Assembly (NCBI GenBank): GCA_964412395.1
Contig: CAYPOY010000025.1
Coordinates: 1 to 26,369, forward strand
DNA length: 26,369 bases
Reading direction: 5' to 3'
From: CAYPOY01 sp964412395
GTDB lineage: Bacteria > Chloroflexota > Anaerolineae > B4-G1
Position 1 is the stretch's first letter. Each line of letters begins with the position of its first letter. This document shows, piece after piece, positions 7,551 to 15,087 of the stretch. Both the position numbers and the translations under genes were made by a program. The notes under the pieces were generated by a model that worked only from the letters and a program-made list of their open reading frames with translations, did not search any database and was not told where the DNA came from.

Positions 7551-7605
7551 AACGTAAAGCGCAAAAACGTGAAACATAATTCGCAATTCGCAATTCACAA
7601 TTCCT
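7550..7605. repeat. Composite AACGTGAAAC / AATTCGC repeat filling an intergenic gap
   Basis: The whole gap between the two glycan genes consists of AACGTAAAGCGCAAAAACGT, GAAACATAATT and three AATTCGC/AATTCAC units. No Shine-Dalgarno is visible before the ATG at 7610, so the repeat has replaced or supplies the leader of the downstream gene. Confidence 0.75.
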
Positions 7606-7609
7606 AAAA

Positions 7610-9070
7610 ATGACTTCCCAAGATTGGCTTTACCGTATCTTCGCTTCTCGCTACCGCTGGCTTTCCGCGCTGGCAACGCTGGTGCTGTGCGCGGTGCTTG
7701 CCGTTGGCGTTGGCTACCTGCTGGCAGAGTTTGGCCCCTTCATCGCCGGGACGGGGTTGGTTGCCTTGTTCCTCGGCCTTTGGATGCTGCGCGACGTTGA
7801 GGTTGCCTACTGGGCCGTCATCGGCATCGTTTGCCTGCTTCCCTTTGCCTCTTTCCCCTTTGACATCGGCTTCACCCCCACCTTCCTCGATGCCGCGATG
7901 GGAGCGCTGTTCCTCATCTGGGCGCTCCAGATCGCCACCGGCGCCCAACGGGAATTCATCGGCACGCCCCTGGGCTTGCCAATCGCCGTGTTTATACTGC
8001 TGGCGGTGGGGTCCTTCGTCTTTGGTCTGGCCCACGCCCCTCTGGAACAGTACATCTTGCGTCATTTCGTCGAGGTATTGCTCAGCATAGCGCTGTTCTT
8101 CCTCATCGTCAACACCGTGCGCGACGCGGACCGGCTGCGACACATCGTGTGTGCGTTGCTCCTGTGCGCCTTTGCTGCCGCTGCTCTTGGCGTCGTCCTC
8201 TACGTCATCGCCGACCAGATCTCCGACGAGTTCGTCATCCGTGCTCTCTCCGCGCTGGGGCGGCTGGGCTATCCTACCGGGCCGGGCGTCCTCCGCTACA
8301 TCCGCGACGACCCTGAACTGCCGATGCGGGCCACCTCTACCTCAGTGGATCAAAACGTGCTGGGCAGCCTGCTCAACCTGACGTTGGGGATCGCCGTGCC
8401 GCAACTTTTCGCCCGGCGACCCCTCATCCGCCGCCGTTACCTGGCGCCGATGCTGAGCGTGGTGGCGCTCTGCCTGGGGCTGACCATCAGCCGGGGTTCG
8501 CTGGTGGGGGTGGGAGTCGCGCTGGCCGTCGTAGCCACACTGCGTTACCGCAAGCTGTGGCTGCTCTTGCTCGTGGCGCTGGTGCTCCTGCTCGTCCTGC
8601 CCCAGACCCAGGATTACGTTGCCCACTTCATCCAGGGGGTGCAGGGTGAGGACCTGGCGACACAGATGCGCTTTGGCGAGTACAAGGACGCGTTCATCCT
8701 GATTGGGCGCTATCCCTGGCTGGGCGTCGGTTTCGCCGGATCGCCCGACATTGACACCTACATCGGCGTCTCCAACGTCTACCTCCTCATCGCCGAGCAG
8801 ATGGGGCTGGTGGGCCTGGTAAGTTTCCTCGTCGTGATGAGCGTCTTCTTCGCCCGCTTCTGGCGCACCCGTGCCCTGGCAGCGGCCGACCCGGAACTGG
8901 AGCCGCTGTGGTGGGGGCTGCACGCTGGCATCGTCGGGGCGCTGGTAGGAGGCGTCTTCGACCATTATTTCTTCAACCTGGACTTCCATCACTCCGTCAC
9001 CCTCTTCTGGCTGGTGGTCGGGCTGGCGACGGCGGCGACGGAGATTATCCGGCGCCGGACTGAGACGTAG
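7610..9070 (+). CDS. O-antigen ligase/polymerase-like (WaaL/Wzy) membrane protein
   Basis: This 486-residue protein has about twelve hydrophobic helices. A large outer loop (about 205-250) carries the Wzy_C/WaaL-like context, the ISRGSLVGVGVAL segment and, further on, MRFGEYKDAFILIGRYPWLGVGFAG. The R..E...I...PWLGVG pattern is the hallmark of the O-antigen ligase family. The family joins or polymerises lipid-carried oligosaccharides at the outer face of the membrane. In Chloroflexota, which usually lack LPS, the acceptor may be a wall or sheath polysaccharide or an S-layer glycan. It follows the DUF2723 gene on the same strand, separated only by repeat DNA. Confidence 0.85.
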   Translation: MTSQDWLYRIFASRYRWLSALATLVLCAVLAVGVGYLLAEFGPFIAGTGLVALFLGLWMLRDVEVAYWAVIGIVCLLPFASFPFDIGFTPTFLDAAMGALFLIWALQIATGAQREFIGTPLGLPIAVFILLAVGSFVFGLAHAPLEQYILRHFVEVLLSIALFFLIVNTVRDADRLRHIVCALLLCAFAAAALGVVLYVIADQISDEFVIRALSALGRLGYPTGPGVLRYIRDDPELPMRATSTSVDQNVLGSLLNLTLGIAVPQLFARRPLIRRRYLAPMLSVVALCLGLTISRGSLVGVGVALAVVATLRYRKLWLLLLVALVLLLVLPQTQDYVAHFIQGVQGEDLATQMRFGEYKDAFILIGRYPWLGVGFAGSPDIDTYIGVSNVYLLIAEQMGLVGLVSFLVVMSVFFARFWRTRALAAADPELEPLWWGLHAGIVGALVGGVFDHYFFNLDFHHSVTLFWLVVGLATAATEIIRRRTET

Positions 9071-9120
9071 CCTGTTTACGAACACAGGTGATAGGGTAAT
9101 ACATTGAGCGGATCGACAAA

Positions 9121-9149
9121 TTGGCGCTGCACGCGGAGTGTGCTAGAAT
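9121..9149 (+). promoter_or_regulatory. Promoter of the cyclase-AAA-TPR gene, TTGGCG-N17-TAGAAT
   Basis: TTGGCG at 9121-9126 and TAGAAT at 9144-9149 are separated by 17 bases. The mRNA would have a leader of about 25 bases with GGGAGGT at 9168-9174, about nine bases before the ATG at 9183. A small imperfect hairpin (CCTGT...ACAGG, 9071-9088) just upstream may end the preceding transcript. Confidence 0.55.
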
Positions 9150-9182
9150 ATCGCTAGTTCTTGCCTGGGAGGTAGGATCCCA

Positions 9183-12100
9183 ATGCGCTGTCCTCAGTGG
9201 GGGTTGCTCAATCCTGATACTGCGCTCCAGTGCGCCGGCTGCGGTGTTGCTTTGACCGGCGGTGGCAGCACGACATCCGCAATGGATAAGGCGGCCATCC
9301 AGAATGAGCTGATCGCAGCCCAGGATGCCGTGCGTCGCCTGCGCCGCTACGTCCCCGCCGTCGTTGCCGAGGGCGTCCTGGATGATCAGGAGCGGCTGCG
9401 CGGTGAACGCCGTGAAGTGACCGTTCTTTTCGTCGACGCAGTGAATTTCACTCACCTCGCGACCTCGCTGGACGCGGAGTCGGTCTTCAACCTGATCAAC
9501 GACCTGCTGAGTCGCCTGGTGGAATGTGTCCACCACTATGCTGGCCTGGTGGACAAGTTTACTGGCGACGGCATGATGGTGGTCTTCGGCGCACCCATCG
9601 CCCACGAAAACGACCCGGAACTGGCTGTCCGCACTGCACTGGATATGCAAAGGGCCGCTGCTGAGTTTGAACCTATCGCCCGTGCTCAGTTGGGCGCTCC
9701 CCTGCAAATACGCATCGGCATTCACAGTGGGCCGGCGGTTGCAGGTGTCATCGGTACCCAAAAGCAGGCAGCCTACACCGTCATCGGAGATACAGTCAAC
9801 CTGGCAGCGCGATTGGAGTCGCTGGCCCAGCCCGGCTATGCCCTGGTCAGTTCCCGTATCTACCACCAGACGCGCGCGCTTTTCAACTTCCATGCGATGG
9901 GCACAACCTACGTCAAGGGTATTGATCAGCCGGTGGCTGTCTACGAGGTCACAGGAAGTCGCTCCGAACCCCTCCCGACGCGGGGTATAGCGGGCGTCAC
10001 CGACGTCTTATTGGGACGCGACGCTGAGCTGGAACAATTACGCGCCTTGTGGGCTGTCTTCCTCAACGATCGGCACGGCCGGCTAGTGACTATCCAGGGC
10101 GAAGCCGGTATGGGCAAATCGCGGCTGGTCTCCGAGGTGTTCTCCACTCTCACACCCGACCAGGTTGCAATCTGGCAGGGACGTGGGCTGCCCTACGCCC
10201 AGGGCGTCGGTTATGGTGTCTTTCGCTCATTGCTGCAGGACGCCTTGCGCACTCACCCGCCTGACGTGGCGTGGGATGCCCAGGTGTCGCCTGCCCTGCG
10301 CCCTTTCCTGCGGCGGATGTTGGGACTGGCGCTTACGCCAGAGGAACAGGCTACTTGGCGCTACCTGGAACCGGAGCGTATCAAACAGTTGACAATCCTG
10401 GCGCTGCGCGAGTGGATACTGGGCGAGGCTCGCCAGCGGCCGGTCGTGCTGATCCTGGAAGACTTCCACTGGGCCGACGACCTCTCGCGGGACACGTTAC
10501 AGGCATTAGTAAATCTTATCCACCAAGTGTCTGTGTTCCTGTGTGTCATCACGCGGCCCCGACCGGAGGTGCCCCTGGACCTCGCAGTTCCTCCGACGGA
10601 GGAACCGCTGGCTGCGCCTCTATCCCTCTCCCTGGAGTTAAAGCCCCTCTCACCAGAGCACAGTCGGGCACTGCTGGCTCACCTGGTTGCCTTGAACGGT
10701 ATGCCGCAGCCACTCATCAACACTATCCTGACCCGTGCCGAGGGCAACCCTTTCTACATTGAAGAGTTCGTGCGTATGTTGATTGAGAAGGAGATGCTGG
10801 CGCTGGGAGACGGTCAGTGGCAGGTGGCCTCGGCGGTGGCGCTGCAGACGCTGGAGGTTCCTACTACGTTGCGTGGATTGATGATGGCGCGTGTGGACCG
10901 TCTGCCAGAGGACTTGCAAGACGTGCTGCGCAGCGCTGCCGTCATCGGCTTGCAGTTCTCCGCTCGCTTGCTGGAGGCGGTCGAACGCCGGCTCCGTGGC
11001 ACCGTCAGCGTGCTGCCACCTCTGGAGCGGCTTAAGGACCTGGGGTTGCTGGAGGAACGACCCCAGGTTGGCGAGCAGATTGGTGCGACCTTCGCCTTTC
11101 GCCACATCCTCACCCAGGAGACGATCTACGGCAGCGTGCTACGCAGCCAACGTCCCGAATTGCATCGCACGGTGGCTGAGTGCATTGAGGCTCTCTACGC
11201 CACCGACCTGACCAATCAGGCCGAAGTGCTAGCACTGCACTACGACCGTGCCCGCGTGCGTGGTAAGGCTATGCACTACGCGCTGCTGGCAGGCGACCGT
11301 GCCCGCGAGCGCTTTGCCAACCGCGAGGCCATCGAATACTACAGCCGGGCGTTGCAGCTTTCGCAACACCTGAGCGACTGCAGATCTGAGCGCTGGCAGG
11401 CGGCCGTCGGGCTGGGACAGATCGAACAGCACATCGGTGAGTACGAGGAGGCCACCGCCTGCTACCGGGCCGCGCTGAACGAATGGGGGGAGGCTGCCCC
11501 GGAAGCACGCGCACGAGTCATGCTCAGGGTGGGGCAGGTGTGGGAGAGACGCGGCGACCTGCAGGAGGCTGAAGGCTGGTTGCATCAAGGGCTGGCCCAA
11601 CTCAGCTACGCCAGCGCGACGCTCCCTGAGCTATACGCCCGGCTCTACTCGGAGTTGGGTTGGCTCAGCCTGCGCCGGGGCGCTCTGTCCGCAGCACAGG
11701 AGTGGCTGGAACGAGCGCTGGCACTGGTCAGCGATGCCGAAAATTACGACGTTTTGTCGTCCATTCTCAACCGCCTGGGCGCTGTGCACTACGATCGCGG
11801 CGAGTGGGATGAGGCAGCGAAGTGTGTCGAACGCGCCCTGGAACTCCGCGAGCGTCTGGGAGATGTGGTAGGTTATGCGCGTTCCCTGAACAACCTGGGC
11901 ATCCTCAAGGATGCCAGCGGCGATTGGGACAGCGCACTGGTCTACTACGAACGCGCGGTCGAATTGCACGAGCGCATTGGCGAGGTCGAGGGGCTGGCCC
12001 AGGTTTGTACGAACCTGGGCGCGCTTTACACCGACCGCGGCAAGTGGGCCAAAGCGGAGGAGAATCTCCTGCGCAGCTTTGCTATCGCCCAGCGGATTGC

Positions 12101-12659
12101 CCACCCCTACGAATTGGCTCAGGCCCACGCGAACCTGGGCCGTCTCTACCTGCTGCAAGGGCGCTGTGTGGACTGCACTCGGCATCTGGATGCTGCCATC
12201 CCCTTGTATACGGAGGCTGGCGCCCACGCGAACCTGAATCTGAGCGATGCTTACTGGCTGCAGGGATTGCTCCACCTGGAACAAGGTCAGATTGACACTG
12301 CTCTCCAGTGGGCCGAGCGCAGCCATAAGTTGTTGCAGGAAGTAAGCAGCGCCGACGAGAACGAGTCCGTCGAATGGGGGCGGTATGAGCGGCTGATGGG
12401 GCGCATCGCCCAGGCACACGGCGACCTGGAGGCCGCTTATCGCCGCCTGGAACACAGCGCCGCTATTTTCCAGGCCAGCGGTTCGCAGATAGAAGTCGGG
12501 CGGACGGCTTACTGGAGCGGTCTGCTATCGCTGGAACTGCACCAGCCGGAGCGGGCCCGCGAGGAACTGGCCGCGGCCCGGCGGATATTCGAGCGGTTGG
12601 GGGCTGCCGCCGACCTGCGGCGCGACAAAGAGCAGTTGGCACGGCTTGAAGAGCTGTAG
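9183..12659 (+). CDS. Class III adenylate cyclase fused to AAA ATPase and TPR domains
   Basis: This is a soluble 1158-residue protein. Residues 1-21 form a zinc-ribbon-like start (Cys3, Cys17, Cys20), but the expected fourth Cys is Trp6. The class III cyclase domain (about 75-250) has all catalytic positions: metal ligands Asp85 and Asp129, purine-binding Lys125 and Thr199 (the Lys/Thr pair of class IIIb adenylate cyclases), and transition-state Asn206 and Arg210. An AAA_16-type ATPase follows, with Walker A GEAGMGKS (306-313) and Walker B VVLILED (421-427). The C-terminal half (about 720-1150) is a TPR array with repeated NLG-xx-Y-DRG-W-A units. It should make cAMP under control of an ATP-dependent STAND-like switch and protein partners. 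It converges with the protease gene downstream. Confidence 0.9.
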   Translation: MRCPQWGLLNPDTALQCAGCGVALTGGGSTTSAMDKAAIQNELIAAQDAVRRLRRYVPAVVAEGVLDDQERLRGERREVTVLFVDAVNFTHLATSLDAESVFNLINDLLSRLVECVHHYAGLVDKFTGDGMMVVFGAPIAHENDPELAVRTALDMQRAAAEFEPIARAQLGAPLQIRIGIHSGPAVAGVIGTQKQAAYTVIGDTVNLAARLESLAQPGYALVSSRIYHQTRALFNFHAMGTTYVKGIDQPVAVYEVTGSRSEPLPTRGIAGVTDVLLGRDAELEQLRALWAVFLNDRHGRLVTIQGEAGMGKSRLVSEVFSTLTPDQVAIWQGRGLPYAQGVGYGVFRSLLQDALRTHPPDVAWDAQVSPALRPFLRRMLGLALTPEEQATWRYLEPERIKQLTILALREWILGEARQRPVVLILEDFHWADDLSRDTLQALVNLIHQVSVFLCVITRPRPEVPLDLAVPPTEEPLAAPLSLSLELKPLSPEHSRALLAHLVALNGMPQPLINTILTRAEGNPFYIEEFVRMLIEKEMLALGDGQWQVASAVALQTLEVPTTLRGLMMARVDRLPEDLQDVLRSAAVIGLQFSARLLEAVERRLRGTVSVLPPLERLKDLGLLEERPQVGEQIGATFAFRHILTQETIYGSVLRSQRPELHRTVAECIEALYATDLTNQAEVLALHYDRARVRGKAMHYALLAGDRARERFANREAIEYYSRALQLSQHLSDCRSERWQAAVGLGQIEQHIGEYEEATACYRAALNEWGEAAPEARARVMLRVGQVWERRGDLQEAEGWLHQGLAQLSYASATLPELYARLYSELGWLSLRRGALSAAQEWLERALALVSDAENYDVLSSILNRLGAVHYDRGEWDEAAKCVERALELRERLGDVVGYARSLNNLGILKDASGDWDSALVYYERAVELHERIGEVEGLAQVCTNLGALYTDRGKWAKAEENLLRSFAIAQRIAHPYELAQAHANLGRLYLLQGRCVDCTRHLDAAIPLYTEAGAHANLNLSDAYWLQGLLHLEQGQIDTALQWAERSHKLLQEVSSADENESVEWGRYERLMGRIAQAHGDLEAAYRRLEHSAAIFQASGSQIEVGRTAYWSGLLSLELHQPERAREELAAARRIFERLGAAADLRRDKEQLARLEEL

Positions 12660-12679
12660 GACAAGTTGGCAACTTGTCC
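12659..12679. repeat. Palindromic repeat GGACAAGTT-GGC-AACTTGTCC
   Basis: Perfect nine-base arms with a three-base loop begin at the last base of the cyclase stop codon. A variant with ATCTTGTCC lies at 16965-16985, so it is a dispersed element rather than a gene-specific terminator. No T run follows. Confidence 0.75.
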
Positions 12680-12730
12680 CATGATCAGGATGCGGCCTTT
12701 CAGGCTGTCTGCGTTGGCGAAGAATAACGG

Positions 12731-12765
12731 AAGCGTAGGACGGGATAGCATCCCATCCTACGCTT
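12731..12765. terminator. Bidirectional hairpin terminator between convergent genes
   Basis: The arms AAGCGTAGGACGGGAT (12731-12746) and ATCCCATCCTACGCTT (12750-12765) pair over 16 positions with one C-A mismatch and a three-base loop. It lies between the ends of the cyclase (plus) and the protease (minus). No strong T run is present, so it may act only as a barrier between the converging transcripts. Confidence 0.55.
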
Positions 12766-12805
12766 GCTTCAACTCTGCCCTTTCACCGTCACCCGAGTGC
12801 CGGGG

Positions 12806-14713
12806 TCAGTCGTCGTCCACCCAGTTGTTGACCCCCACACCCGATGTGCCCGAAGGCACATTCTCCAGGTTGGCAAAGGCCGCTGCCCAGTCCGGGTCAC
12901 CGGTGCTGCCGGACCAACTGCGGCCGCCAGACCAACTCCGGCCGCCTGCCCAATTTTCGTAGCCGCCCGCCCACGTGGTGTAGCCACCGGACCAACTACG
13001 CCCGCCAGACCAACTGCGCCCGCCAGACCAACTGCGCCCGCCAGACCAACTGCGCCCGCCAGACCAAACGTTGTAGTCACCGGCCCAACTGCCATAGGCA
13101 CCGGCCCAACTGTTGTAGCCCTCCTCCCAACTCCCGCTACCGCTGACCCAGTCGTTGAAGTCGCCAGACCAGTTGGTCGTGCCACCGGCCCAGCTATCGT
13201 AGCCGCTGGACCAGTCGCTGTAGGCACCGTCCCAGTTGTTGTAGCCGCCAGCCCAGTCACCGTCACTGTCATCCAGGATCTGGAATTCCTCGGTCTCAGG
13301 ATCATAGATGGTCCAGCCCTCGTAGTGATCCCACGGATCCTGGCCGGCCAGGTCGGCTGCTATGTCCATACCCTGGTTCGCTGCGCACTCGAGGTCGGTG
13401 AAGACGGCGTCGGGCGCCCAGACACGACCAGCGCCCTGCTCCCACGTGCCGTAGGCTGCTTCGCCGGTGTACTCACTGAACTGCGGACGCGCGGTCATCG
13501 TCATTCGGCACTTCACCTGATCGGGCGTCAGTTCCGGGTGCTCGCTCAGCATCAGGGCAGCGACGCCGGAGACCACAGCCGCCGACATGGAGGTGCCTGC
13601 CATTTGGAAGTAGTGACCGTGGACCCGGTTTTCGGGGTATTGCTCGCTCAGGTAGGTGTTCCGCCGCATCAGCGAGATGACGTGGGCGCCGGGCGCGATC
13701 AGGTCGGGTTTCACGAAGGCGTCCAGCGTGGGGCCCGTAGCGGAGAAGGGCGCGATGTAGTCGTCGCTGAAGTCCTCGGGCGTGTAGTTGTCGGTGAAGG
13801 TGCCGACGGTGATGACGTAGGGGGTGTTGGCCGGCACACCGATGCTCATCGGGTCGGGGCCGCTATTGCCTGCGCTGGCGACCACCACGATACCCGCCTG
13901 CCAGGCTGCCATTGTCGCCAGGTTGTACGGGTCGGCCCAATACGGGGCGAACACTGGCGCATACATGGAGATGTTGAGCACGCGGATGTTGTACGTGTCC
14001 TTGTTATCCACGACCCACTGAATCCCCTGGATCACGTCCGCGTAGGTGCCTACTCCCGTCTCGTCCAGAACGCGCACGGCCACCAAATTGGCCGCTGGCG
14101 ACACGCCCCGGTACTCGCCATCCCTCCGTTCATACCTGCTGTTGCCCACAATGCCCGCGACGTGGGTGCCGTGACCGTTGGGATCCCCGGGCGCCCGGCG
14201 CAAACGTGGTGGCTCGTACAACCGTCCAGATAACACGTCGTAGTAAGCGAGGAGGCGGTTGCCTCTGCCGTCCGGCGGCAGGCGCAGGCTCATGAAGATG
14301 GGATCAATCCCGGTGTCGAGGAAGGCCACAGTGACCCCTGCCCCGAGGTTGTCGGTTTCCCACACCTCTTTGGCCCCGATGGCCTTGGAGAACTCCACGT
14401 CGCCCCGGTTGTGGTTGCCAGCCGTTCGCACCGGACGGTCCAACGTCACGCGGATTACACCGGGCGTCTTGGCCAGGCGAGCCAGAGAGTTTTGGGGCAC
14501 CTCGGCCACTACCGTGTTGATGATGCTGACTTTGGCTGTGACACGACCGCCGTTGGCGCGCACTGCTGCCGCTGCGTCTCCGACGCTGGTGCCCTGTACG
14601 ATGACACGCACTGAAGACGACGTGGCAGGTGCTGCGCCTACCAGCGTCACCGTCAATAGCGCGCATACGACCAAAAGGGTGACATTTCGGAGCTTAGCCT
14701 GGATTTTCATCAT
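12806..14713 (-). CDS. Secreted subtilisin-like (S8) protease with Trp-periodic C-terminal repeats
   Basis: This 635-residue protein has a signal peptide (KLRNVTLLVVCALLTVTLVGAA), an inhibitor I9-like propeptide (about 33-100) and a subtilase domain with the complete triad: Asp133 (VAFLDTGID), His181 (GHGTHVAG) and Ser375 (GTSMSAA), plus ASAGNSG for the oxyanion site. Residues 487-600 form a low-complexity tail in which Trp recurs every seven, then every six residues (GYNNWDG to WSGGRSW), 18 Trp in 114 residues. The tail may bind carbohydrate or cell surface, or form a repetitive beta structure; this is inference. GGGAGGAT lies just before two adjacent ATG codons. Spacing favours the second (14710), giving a protein one residue shorter. 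Confidence 0.9.
   Translation of the reverse strand: MMKIQAKLRNVTLLVVCALLTVTLVGAAPATSSSVRVIVQGTSVGDAAAAVRANGGRVTAKVSIINTVVAEVPQNSLARLAKTPGVIRVTLDRPVRTAGNHNRGDVEFSKAIGAKEVWETDNLGAGVTVAFLDTGIDPIFMSLRLPPDGRGNRLLAYYDVLSGRLYEPPRLRRAPGDPNGHGTHVAGIVGNSRYERRDGEYRGVSPAANLVAVRVLDETGVGTYADVIQGIQWVVDNKDTYNIRVLNISMYAPVFAPYWADPYNLATMAAWQAGIVVVASAGNSGPDPMSIGVPANTPYVITVGTFTDNYTPEDFSDDYIAPFSATGPTLDAFVKPDLIAPGAHVISLMRRNTYLSEQYPENRVHGHYFQMAGTSMSAAVVSGVAALMLSEHPELTPDQVKCRMTMTARPQFSEYTGEAAYGTWEQGAGRVWAPDAVFTDLECAANQGMDIAADLAGQDPWDHYEGWTIYDPETEEFQILDDSDGDWAGGYNNWDGAYSDWSSGYDSWAGGTTNWSGDFNDWVSGSGSWEEGYNSWAGAYGSWAGDYNVWSGGRSWSGGRSWSGGRSWSGGRSWSGGYTTWAGGYENWAGGRSWSGGRSWSGSTGDPDWAAAFANLENVPSGTSGVGVNNWVDDD
12899..13263 (-). 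repeat. 18/21-base coding tandem repeats for the Trp-rich tail
   Basis: Near-identical 18-base units (CCAGACCAACTGCGCCCG on the plus strand) occur four times in a row around 13000-13065. They are flanked by diverged 21-base units that keep the Trp codon and Gly codons. All lengths are multiples of three, so the repeat evolved under coding constraint. Confidence 0.85.
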
Positions 14714-14782
14714 ATCCTCCCGTCTTCTATCTTTGCTCTACCACCGTAATTTATGTTAGCAGCAGGCCGTTTCATGGAGCGT

Positions 14783-14811
14783 GGCATAGAGCGTGTCAAA
14801 CAGCGTGTCAA
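14783..14811 (-). promoter_or_regulatory. Possible promoter of the protease gene
   Basis: On the minus strand a perfect TTGACA (14811-14806) is followed after 17 bases by TATGCC (14788-14783), a poor -10. A second TTGACA lies 12 bases further on as part of a GTTTGACACGCT tandem repeat. The duplicated -35-like word may be a regulator site instead. Confidence 0.3.
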
Positions 14812-14863
14812 AAATTGAAGGGAGAACTGCAATTGGAGAGCAATATGATGACGCCGTCCTCGT

Positions 14864-14949
14864 TCGCCGAAGGTCTTTGACCGAGGCGTAAAGGGCTCGG
14901 TCGGGAGATCTTCGCCCATCAGAGCCAGGGGGCTCGGTCGGAGATGCCC
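14864..14949. repeat. CTCGGTC(G)GGAGAT-type inverted and direct repeats
   Basis: CTCGGTCGGGAGATCTTCGC (from 14896) is inversely repeated in TCGCCGAAGGTCTTTGACCG (from 14864) and directly repeated in CTCGGTCGGAGATGCCC (from 14933). The segment can fold into alternative hairpins. Confidence 0.6.
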
Positions 14950-15087
14950 CAGCGATTTTTCGGATAGGCTCTTAGGCGCAGCCAAACAGACATGTGGTGT
15001 GGAGCAGACTGTAGGCGTTACGCAAGAGGGGGGAGTCGGCAACCTTCCCGAAAGTTTAGAGACGCCTTGGATTGACCTGCATCTGTG

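Larger units (their letters stand above)
14714..15087. other. Intergenic region with promoter-like and repeat sequences, no gene
   Basis: This 374-base gap holds a Shine-Dalgarno for the protease gene, a tandem TTGACA pair (14794-14811), and inverted CTCGGTC-type repeats (14864-14949). A 110-codon open frame on the minus strand here is repeat translation and has no family features. Confidence 0.7.

Noticed and set aside
5907..7676. 589-codon open frame opposite the DUF2723 gene
   Set aside because: It is rich in His, Arg, Gly and Pro without domain features, as expected for the antisense of GC-rich coding DNA.
12985..13070. Regular 18-base direct repeats resembling a small CRISPR array
   Set aside because: There are no spacers of constant length, all units are multiples of three, and they encode the WSGGRS tail of the protease.
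12764..14233. Long plus-strand open frame opposite the protease gene
   Set aside because: It consists of Pro/Ala/Thr repeats mirroring the Trp-rich tail; the minus strand has the complete protease triad.
14710..15042. 110-codon open frame on the minus strand between protease and cyclase
   Set aside because: It translates the CTCGGTC repeats and a promoter region, has no domain pattern, and ends inside the protease start.
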